A stretch of 5,517 nucleotides of DNA, from assembly GCA_030697085.1 (NCBI GenBank), contig JAUYQT010000667.1:1-5517 (forward strand). Reading direction: 5' to 3'. The DNA is from Azonexus sp. GTDB taxonomy: Bacteria > Pseudomonadota > Gammaproteobacteria > Burkholderiales > Rhodocyclaceae. Below the pieces are notes generated by a model that saw nothing but the letters and a program-made list of their open reading frames with translations, did no database searches and was not told where the DNA came from. The translations under genes and the position numbers were made by a program. Position 1 is the stretch's first letter, and each line of letters begins with the position of its first letter. Of the stretch, positions 1-4,742 are shown piece after piece.

Positions 1-734
1 AGCATTAAACCAACAAGCGGTTGCCCAACGTGTCGGGCGCTGCGCCCAGGCCGTTGCCAGACCGACTCAACAGCAAATGGCTGCCGCGCCGCGCCCTGTG
101 GCAGGCGACGAATCCACTGGCGCAGCGCCGCTGGTTCAGCCGGCAGCACAACACTGGCCGGCGCGTCAGGCAAGCGGAAATTTTGCGGCCAGAATGTCCG
201 GGCGATAAACGAATCGTCTTGTTGAATTCCGCGCACTTTTAACGGTTGACCGTAGAAGAAGGCAACGCTGCTCTCATCAAAATACGAGCCATTCAAGGGC
301 AGTTTAGGTACTAGACGCAACGCTTGCTCGCCATCGGCGGTATTGATTGATTGACCATTGGCTGAAAGCTGCGCATCCCGAATAAACGTCGGCGCGGCCA
401 GCCAGAGCAACGGCGGCAAAGCTGCAGGTTCTCCAGGCGGTGTTGCCTTGGCCCAGGCGGCGAGATCGTCCTGAATCGACAAATCGCGGGCAAAACCAGC
501 AACCCGCTGGCCATTTTTCGGCACCGCAATCGTCTCGTCACGAAAAAACCAAAGCGCCTGTGGCGGCACAGCGCAATTGCTGCAATGACCGTTAGTCACG
601 ACAAACTGATCTGCGGCAAATAAACCATAAAACGCAACCAAGGAATCCGGCCCAAGATTTTCGGCTTTGACACTTGATTGGCTCAACAAGGAAAAACCCA
701 GGATAAACAGGCTGCATAGCCGACGAACAGACAA
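1..734 (-). CDS. Exported protein of unknown function, C-terminus beyond the left edge
   Basis: An uninterrupted minus-strand frame of 244 codons runs from a TTG at 734 off the left edge. I chose this start because GGAG lies 8 bases upstream, no in-frame ATG or GTG is near, an in-frame stop lies a short way upstream, and the first residues form a good signal peptide. That peptide has Arg4-Arg5, a hydrophobic core at about residues 6-18, and a likely cleavage after Val-Lys-Ala24. The protein is therefore probably periplasmic or outer-membrane. The mature part begins ENLGPDSLVAFYGLF and has one cysteine pair in HCSNC (His50, Cys51, Cys54). This is not a CxxCH heme site, but it could form a disulfide or bind metal. 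The rest is rich in Pro, Ala, Gln and Trp, with no membrane span or repeat that I can see. I do not recognise the family. An intrinsic terminator lies 42 bases before the start codon, so its expression may depend on read-through or attenuation. Confidence 0.75.
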   Translation of the reverse strand, partial: MSVRRLCSLFILGFSLLSQSSVKAENLGPDSLVAFYGLFAADQFVVTNGHCSNCAVPPQALWFFRDETIAVPKNGQRVAGFARDLSIQDDLAAWAKATPPGEPAALPPLLWLAAPTFIRDAQLSANGQSINTADGEQALRLVPKLPLNGSYFDESSVAFFYGQPLKVRGIQQDDSFIARTFWPQNFRLPDAPASVVLPAEPAALRQWIRRLPQGAARQPFAVESVWQRPGRSARHVGQPLVGLM

Positions 735-775
735 TCTTGCATCTCCATCCCTGAACGAGTCGACAAAAATTCAAG

Positions 776-800
776 TAAAAAAGCCCGCGCAATCACGGGC
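776..800 (-). terminator. Intrinsic terminator, or attenuator of the exported-protein gene
   Basis: Read on the minus strand, GCCCGTG, a 4-base loop ATTG and CGCGGGC form a 7-bp stem with one G-U pair, followed at once by six Ts. This is a textbook Rho-independent terminator. It lies about 240 bases after the oxidoreductase stop codon and 42 bases before the TTG start of the next gene in the same direction. It could end the upstream message, end a small RNA, or act as an attenuator in the leader of the downstream gene. Confidence 0.85.
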
Positions 801-907
801 CAGGGAGAAAACTACGGGGTGGCAATATCGAGCAAAGCGCTGAAAAATATTCAACCCGCTGTTTTTAAAAAAATTAAGAGATAAAAACCCAAAGGGGAGC
901 GCGCTGC

Positions 908-937
908 ATAGTACCTTGAAGCAATATTACTGAACAA
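908..937 (-). promoter_or_regulatory. Possible sigma-70 promoter upstream of the terminator
   Basis: On the minus strand, TTGTTC (932-937) and TACTAT (908-913) are separated by 18 bases, giving partial matches to -35 and -10 boxes. Transcription from it would start near 901 and reach the terminator at 776-800 after about 125 bases, before the start codon at 734. The match is moderate and could be chance in AT-rich DNA, but I found no better promoter between the terminator and that start codon. Confidence 0.3.
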
Positions 938-1041
938 GTTACAGCCAGGTCGGCAATGCAGCACCCGCACAGCCTGCCATTGTTCAGACGCCAACCATCA
1001 TCAAAGCGAGCAAACCCGGGCTTTCAACGGCGACATCCAGC

Positions 1042-3186
1042 TCACCCTCGACGCCAAGCGTGGAAACGTTCAACCCAGGCCAGCAGTTTCTGCGGTGCAT
1101 GCGCTTTCTTCCAGTTCCCGGCGACGTATTTGTTGACCTCGGCCAGCGTCGGGTAGATATGGATGGTGCCGAGGATTTTATTCAGACCGATGCCCTGCTT
1201 CATGGCCAGCACATATTCAGCAATCAGGTCGCCGGCATGTTCGCCGACGATCGTGACACCGAGGATTCGGTCTTTGCCGGGTACGGTCAGCACCTTGATG
1301 AAGCCGTGCGCCTCGCTGTCGGCAATCGCCCGGTCAAGATCGTCGATGCCATAGGTGGTGACTTCGCAGGAAATACCTTTTTCCTTCGCCTCCTGTTCAT
1401 TCAGGCCGACCCGGGCAACTTCCGGTTCGACAAAGGTTGCCCACGGGATCACCGAATAGTCGGTCTTGAATTTCTTAAATGGGTCAAAAAGCGCGTTGAC
1501 CGCGGCATACCAAGCCTGATGAGCCGCAGTATGAGTGAATTGGAAAGGACCGGCGACGTCACCGGCGGCGTAGATATTCGGGTAATTGGTTTGCAGAAAC
1601 TCGTTGGTATCCACCGTGCGTCCGGTCGGGATGCCCAGCCCTTCCAGACCGAAGCCCTTCAGATTAGCGGCGCGACCGACAGCGACCAGCACAGCATCGA
1701 AAGGAATGCGCACATCATGACCATCATGTTCGGCAATCAGTATCTTTTCACCGTTTTCGATGATGAACTGTCTGGCTCGATGGTTGACCAGCACGTCTAC
1801 CCCTTCGGCCCGGAAACGCTGCGTGACCAGTTCAGAAACCTCCGGGTCTTCACGCATCATGATGCGCGATGCCATTTCAACCTGGGTGACTTTGGCGCCC
1901 AGGCGCGCAAAGGCCTGGGTTAACTCTGAGCCAATCGGCCCACCGCCGAGGACGACCAGACGCTGCGGCAATTGGCGCAGGTTCCAGACATTGTCCGAGG
2001 TCAGAAAGCCAACGTCCTCGATGCCCGGAATCGGCGGCACGAAAGGCCGGGCCCCCGTGGCGATGACGATACTCCGCGTCGTCAGACGCTGAACGCTACC
2101 GTCTTCACCGCTGACCTCCACTTCCCAGGGCGACACGATTTTTGCGCTGCCATGCACGACATCAACGCCCAATTCACGATAGCGCTCCGCTGAGTCGTGC
2201 GGTTCGATACGTTTAATCACGGCTTGTACGCGCTGCATCACATCGGAAAACTCAAACTTGGCGTCGGCGGAAGCGATGCCAAACTCCTGTGAACGGGTGA
2301 TATGCGACAAAAATTTGGCTGAGCGAATCAGCGCCTTCGACGGGACGCAGCCGGTATTCAGGCAATCACCGCCTAGCTTGTGCTTTTCGACCAGCGTCAC
2401 CTTGGCCTTGACGGCCGCGGCGATGTAGGAAGTGACCAAACCGGCACTTCCGCCGCCAATAACCACCAAGTTGCGGTCGAAGCGTGCCGGCTTTTTCCAT
2501 TGGGCGAATACCTTGTTGATGCGGACGATCTCAACGAGTTTCCTGGCCATCAGCGGAAAAATTCCGAGCAGGACAAACGAGCCAAGCAGCCCTGGGGAGA
2601 GAATACCGGACAAAGAATCAAGCTTGGCCAACTGGGTGCCAGCATTAACGTAAACCACCGTACCCGCCAGCATGCCAAGTTGGCTGACCCAGTAATACGT
2701 ACGGGTTTTCATGGCCGTCAGACCAAACAGAAGATTGACCAGAAAGAAAGGGAAAACCGGCACCAGGCGCAGCGTAAAGAGATAAAAAGCGCCTTCCCGT
2801 TTTACGCCCGCATCAATCGCCACCAGACGCTGGCCAAAACGTCCGGCCACCCAGTCGCGCAACAAAAAGCGAGAGATCAGGAAAGCCAGTGTGGCGCCGA
2901 TGGTCGAAGCGAAGGAAACGATGACCGTCCCCCAGAGCAGGCCAAAGATCGCACCACCGGCCAGCGTGAGCAATGTGGCGCCGGGAAATGAAAGTGCCGT
3001 AGCGACAACGTAAACGAAGAAATAAGCCGAGATGCTCAGGCGCGGATTGTTTGCGTAAAAAATCTCGATGGCCGCCTGTTGATCCTTGAGCATCTGGAGA
3101 TTTAAGTATTGACTGAGGTCGAAGTGGATATAACCCCCGATCAACAATCCGAGCAATATCAGCAGCGCCCATTTTTTAGTTTTCAT
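1042..3186 (-). CDS. VTT/DedA-type membrane domain fused to FAD-dependent disulfide-type oxidoreductase (MerA/Lpd-like)
   Basis: The 714-residue protein has two parts. Residues 1-225 form a hydrophobic TVP38/TMEM64 (VTT, SNARE-associated/DedA-like) domain with spans near 5-22, 52-100, 135-157, 164-184 and 197-215, and the family-typical FPGATLLTLAGGAIFG at 67-82. Residues 238-700 form a full class I pyridine-nucleotide disulfide oxidoreductase. It has FAD Rossmann GGGSAG (244-249), redox pair GGDCLNTGCVPSK (Cys275, Cys280), ATG (376-378), NAD(P) Rossmann GGGPIG (414-419) followed by Glu437, which hints at NADH preference, and the second FAD motif NIYAAGDV (Asp543). The dimerisation domain ends with HIYPTLAE at 676-683, where Tyr678 replaces the His used by dihydrolipoamide dehydrogenase. 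It lacks the N-terminal metal-binding domain and C-terminal Cys pair of true mercuric reductase; the only other Cys is 607. I chose ATG 3186 over ATG 3219 because AGGA stands 7 bases upstream and the peptide then begins MKTKK plus a membrane span. It probably acts at the inner membrane with the flavoenzyme in the cytoplasm. The substrate is unknown. Confidence 0.92.
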   Translation of the reverse strand: MKTKKWALLILLGLLIGGYIHFDLSQYLNLQMLKDQQAAIEIFYANNPRLSISAYFFVYVVATALSFPGATLLTLAGGAIFGLLWGTVIVSFASTIGATLAFLISRFLLRDWVAGRFGQRLVAIDAGVKREGAFYLFTLRLVPVFPFFLVNLLFGLTAMKTRTYYWVSQLGMLAGTVVYVNAGTQLAKLDSLSGILSPGLLGSFVLLGIFPLMARKLVEIVRINKVFAQWKKPARFDRNLVVIGGGSAGLVTSYIAAAVKAKVTLVEKHKLGGDCLNTGCVPSKALIRSAKFLSHITRSQEFGIASADAKFEFSDVMQRVQAVIKRIEPHDSAERYRELGVDVVHGSAKIVSPWEVEVSGEDGSVQRLTTRSIVIATGARPFVPPIPGIEDVGFLTSDNVWNLRQLPQRLVVLGGGPIGSELTQAFARLGAKVTQVEMASRIMMREDPEVSELVTQRFRAEGVDVLVNHRARQFIIENGEKILIAEHDGHDVRIPFDAVLVAVGRAANLKGFGLEGLGIPTGRTVDTNEFLQTNYPNIYAAGDVAGPFQFTHTAAHQAWYAAVNALFDPFKKFKTDYSVIPWATFVEPEVARVGLNEQEAKEKGISCEVTTYGIDDLDRAIADSEAHGFIKVLTVPGKDRILGVTIVGEHAGDLIAEYVLAMKQGIGLNKILGTIHIYPTLAEVNKYVAGNWKKAHAPQKLLAWVERFHAWRRG

Positions 3187-3275
3187 TATTTTTCCTGCGT
3201 CCTTGAATGAACGAGTCACGCGACAAGCTTACCCGTGAGCATTTGTCGCAGAAGGCCGGCGATTTCTTACATCAT

Positions 3276-3290
3276 TGCCTGATTCAGGCA
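3276..3290. promoter_or_regulatory. Perfect 7-1-7 inverted repeat, candidate operator
   Basis: TGCCTGA-T-TCAGGCA is a perfect palindrome around one central base, about 90 bases upstream of the oxidoreductase start. It has the size and symmetry of a site for a dimeric transcription factor. There is no T-run on either side, so it is not a terminator. The regulator is unknown and no matching regulator gene lies in the window. Confidence 0.35.
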
Positions 3291-3462
3291 GTTCCCAGGA
3301 AAGGCATTGAAGGACGCTGGGTGATCCGCTCGGTGCCACGAGCCGCAATGTAACAGCGAATAAATTGACAAGGCTAGCAACGCACTATTCGACCCCACTC
3401 TTTTGACATGGTTTTCTGATGCGATTCCTCCCTGGCAGTTACCCAATTACTGACCCGATTAG

Positions 3463-3609
3463 TCCGTTGGTTTCAGCGAAATTCGTCTGAAACTCAGCAT
3501 TGATAACGATGCGACGGACGAACAACTCGAAACGCTGCTCCAGCTTTTCGCGTCCAGATGGCTACGGTCAACGCTAAAAAATGGGCTAATTTCCTCGAAA
3601 CCCATTTAG
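3463..3609 (+). pseudogene. Remnant of an OsmC-family protein gene (C-terminal part)
   Basis: A short open stretch on the plus strand, preceded by in-frame stops and without a start codon, reads FSEIRLKLSIDNDATDEQL and then ETLLQLFASRW...TLKNG. The hydrophobic pattern, the D-x-D-A-x-x-EQL segment leading into a leucine-rich helix, and the later TLKNG resemble the C-terminal region of OsmC/Ohr-like proteins. In those proteins the helix is normally followed by a conserved segment that often carries a reactive Cys; here that segment is altered (RWLRS) and has no Cys. Upstream frames give no N-terminal OsmC sequence. This looks like the leftover 3' end of a lost peroxiredoxin-like or stress gene. 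The identification comes from recalled family patterns over about 45 residues and is moderate at best. Confidence 0.45.
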
Positions 3610-3611
3610 CG
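3572..3611 (-). terminator. Possible bulged terminator hairpin downstream of tag
   Basis: On the minus strand, AAATGGG and CCCATTT can pair, an inner TTTC-GAG-GAAA stem-loop can form within the loop, and the outer arm runs into six Ts (CCCATTTTTT). The outer bases CGCT and AGCG also match if three Ts bulge. It lies about 57 bases after the tag stop codon, in the right orientation. The AT-rich stem and bulges make it a weak candidate. It overlaps the end of the OsmC-like remnant. Confidence 0.35.
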
Positions 3612-3667
3612 ATCAGCCACATCCTCTAGCCGGCTTACCGAGCCACCTCAGTTGGGTGTCGATCATT

Positions 3668-4249
3668 TCAGTCCGAACGATGATTTATCAGTTTCACCTC
3701 AGTATGGCGCGGACAGCTGACGAGATGGTCGTTAACCATCCCGGCGGCCTGCATGAAAGCATAGCAAATCGTTGGTCCAACAAACTTGAATCCCGCCTGC
3801 TTCAGTGCCTTGCTCATAGCCACCGAACCGGCTGTCTGGGCGGGTAATTCGGCCAGGGAACTCCATTGATTCTGGACCGGAATGCCCTCAACGAATTGCC
3901 AAAGAAAGTCCGTGAAAGACCCTCCTGCGGCGACAAGCGCCAAGTAAGCTCTGGCGTTCTGGATCGTTGCAGCCACTTTGGCACGATTTCGGATGATTCC
4001 CGGATTTACGAGCAATGCGGCAATTTTTTCATCACCATAGTCGGCAATTAGCAACGGATTAAAACCATCAAAAGCGCACCGGTAGGCTTCCCGTTTTTTT
4101 AGTACCGTCGACCAGGATAAGCCGGCTTGCGCTCCTTCCAGCATCAAAAGCTCGAACAAGGCACGCGCATCACGCAGCGGCACGCCCCATTCGGTATCGT
4201 GGTATTCGCGGTAAAGGTCAAATCCTTCGCACCAGGAGCAACGTTTCAT
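3668..4249 (-). CDS. tag: DNA-3-methyladenine glycosylase I
   Basis: The 193-residue protein is a full-length Tag, a base-excision repair enzyme that removes 3-methyladenine from alkylated DNA in the cytoplasm. Family features are clear. The N-terminus MKRCSWC aligns with MERCGW of E. coli Tag, followed by YHDTEWGVP, the LEGAQAGLSW segment with Glu38 and Trp46 of the base pocket, GIIRNRAKV, and the C-terminal GFKFVGPTICYAFMQA then VNDH. The four zinc ligands fall where expected: Cys4, His17, His175 and Cys179. I chose ATG 4249 because it matches the family N-terminus exactly. An in-frame TTG at 4270 would add seven residues without family support. Neither start has a strong Shine-Dalgarno. 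A possible promoter lies at 4277-4304. The gene stands alone, facing the oxidoreductase gene's upstream region and separated from its neighbours by non-coding DNA with gene remnants. Confidence 0.97.
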   Translation of the reverse strand: MKRCSWCEGFDLYREYHDTEWGVPLRDARALFELLMLEGAQAGLSWSTVLKKREAYRCAFDGFNPLLIADYGDEKIAALLVNPGIIRNRAKVAATIQNARAYLALVAAGGSFTDFLWQFVEGIPVQNQWSSLAELPAQTAGSVAMSKALKQAGFKFVGPTICYAFMQAAGMVNDHLVSCPRHTEVKLINHRSD

Positions 4250-4581
4250 TGGGGTCGGCTTGGCAAGCAAAACATTAGTTTACTACCGGGAAGGCGCGGA
4301 ACAACTGGCGCTCGACGGTAAGTTTACCCAGAATTGATTGGTGCGATGGATGGCGAGGAATGAAATGGCAAGCGATTGCACAATGCATCACCCAAAGCAG
4401 CAGCAAAATCCACTTTCATCAAACAGGATTAACACACTGCTCTTGAGCAAATAGTTGGCTTCGTTGAATATCAATTTGCCAAGGTATAAAGTCTGTTCAG
4501 TCCATGGCTATCGCGGTAGAGTGCGCGCCTCAATTTGAGTCAGCCAATCGCGAAAAAATTCGCGGGTACATTGGGGAGTAC
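4250..4581. other. Non-coding region between tag and the tRNA gene
   Basis: About 330 bases hold no intact gene. A weak tag promoter may lie at its left end. A 28-codon plus-strand frame at 4360-4446 (MKWQAIAQ...) vaguely resembles the start of fructosamine-kinase-type proteins and is then broken by a stop. A perfect hairpin, CGCGAA-AAAA-TTCGCG (4549-4564), lies just beyond the tRNA terminator. A plus-strand promoter-like pair (4464-4490) leads to no gene. Confidence 0.5.
4277..4304 (-). promoter_or_regulatory. tag: Weak candidate promoter for tag
   Basis: On the minus strand, TTGTTC (4299-4304) and TAAACT (4277-4282) are 16 bases apart. This would give a leader of about 20 bases before the tag ATG at 4249. 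Both boxes match the sigma-70 consensus only partly. I saw no obvious binding site for an alkylation-damage regulator. Confidence 0.25.
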
Positions 4582-4608
4582 AATAAAAAAGCGCCCCGAA
4601 AGGCGCTT
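4582..4608 (-). terminator. Intrinsic terminator of the tRNA-Ser gene
   Basis: Read on the minus strand, AAGCGCC, loop TTTCGG and GGCGCTT form a 7-bp GC-rich stem that continues into a run of six Ts. It begins about 15 bases after the encoded CCA end of the tRNA, as expected for a single-gene tRNA transcript. Confidence 0.9.
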
Positions 4609-4622
4609 GTTTATTGGTCGCT

Positions 4623-4710
<88 letters not shown>

Positions 4711-4721
4711 GAAGCGGCCGA

Positions 4722-4727
4722 TATAAT
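4722..4727 (+). promoter_or_regulatory. mltF: Possible -10 box for mltF, overlapping the tRNA promoter
   Basis: A perfect TATAAT on the plus strand ends 15 bases before the mltF ATG. If used, the transcript would have a leader of only about 8-10 bases. The region 17 bases upstream falls inside the tRNA gene and has no clear -35 box. It may simply be the mirror of the tRNA promoter, so this is weak. Confidence 0.3.
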
Positions 4728-4731
4728 AGCA
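4723..4731 (-). promoter_or_regulatory. Extended -10 element for the tRNA-Ser gene
   Basis: On the minus strand, TGCTATTAT is a good extended -10 (TGn plus a TATAAT-like hexamer). It is followed by a GC-rich stretch (CGGCCGC) before the likely start, a few bases upstream of the mature tRNA end. A GC-rich discriminator is typical of stable-RNA promoters under stringent control. No good -35 is seen at the usual distance, and the upstream part lies inside the first codons of the divergent mltF gene. Confidence 0.5.
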
Positions 4732-4742
4732 TAAACACTAGA

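Larger units (their letters stand above)
735..1041. other. Intergenic region with terminator and possible promoter
   Basis: No convincing gene lies here. The short frames on both strands lack ribosome binding sites and family resemblance. The minus strand carries, in transcription order, a possible promoter (908-937), an AT-rich stretch of about 100 bases, a strong intrinsic terminator (776-800), and the Shine-Dalgarno and TTG start of the exported-protein gene. The AT-rich stretch has runs of T near 870 and 850. The region also serves as the 3' flank of the oxidoreductase gene that ends at 1042. Confidence 0.6.
3187..3667. other. Non-coding region between oxidoreductase and tag, with gene remnant
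   Basis: No intact gene is supported. The stretch serves as the upstream region of the oxidoreductase gene and holds a perfect inverted repeat at 3276-3290. Next to it is a smaller palindrome, TTCCCAGGAA (3292-3301). A plus-strand OsmC-like fragment follows at 3463-3609, and a bulged hairpin that may end tag transcription lies at 3572-3611. A 48-codon plus-strand frame (3207-3353) has no ribosome binding site and no family I recognise. I found no convincing promoter for the oxidoreductase gene. Confidence 0.6.

Noticed and set aside
592..792. Minus-strand frame of 66 codons starting MRGLFYLNF
   Set aside because: It runs through the terminator and overlaps the exported-protein gene in another frame; that gene has a signal peptide, a ribosome binding site and a much longer open frame.
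979..1065. Frame overlapping the end of the oxidoreductase gene that reads ELDVAVESPGLLALMMVGV
   Set aside because: It could suggest a frameshifted C-terminal extension, but the normal frame already ends at the usual family length after the dimerisation domain, and the alternative has no start or ribosome binding site.
1060..1923. Long plus-strand frame of 287 codons
   Set aside because: It lies wholly antisense to the oxidoreductase gene, whose motifs are conserved and complete; this frame has no recognisable family features.
2380..2991. Plus-strand frame of 203 codons rich in Gln, Arg and Lys
   Set aside because: It is antisense to the membrane domain of the fusion gene; the composition is that expected of the reverse complement of hydrophobic codons.
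1042..3186. Annotation as mercuric reductase (merA)
   Set aside because: The N-terminal heavy-metal domain and C-terminal vicinal Cys pair are missing, and no other mer genes are nearby.
751..3216. The 10-mer GACTCGTTCA occurs in the leaders of both the exported-protein and fusion genes (minus strand, near 752 and 3207)
   Set aside because: Several shared 10-mers are expected by chance in a window of this size, and the flanking bases do not match.
3207..3353. 48-codon plus-strand frame starting MNESRDKLTREHL
   Set aside because: There is no Shine-Dalgarno, it overlaps the operator-like palindrome and upstream region of the fusion gene, and it resembles no family I know.
4464..4490. Plus-strand TTGAAT and TATAAA, promoter-like pair
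   Set aside because: The spacing is only 15 bases and no plus-strand gene follows before the oppositely oriented tRNA gene.
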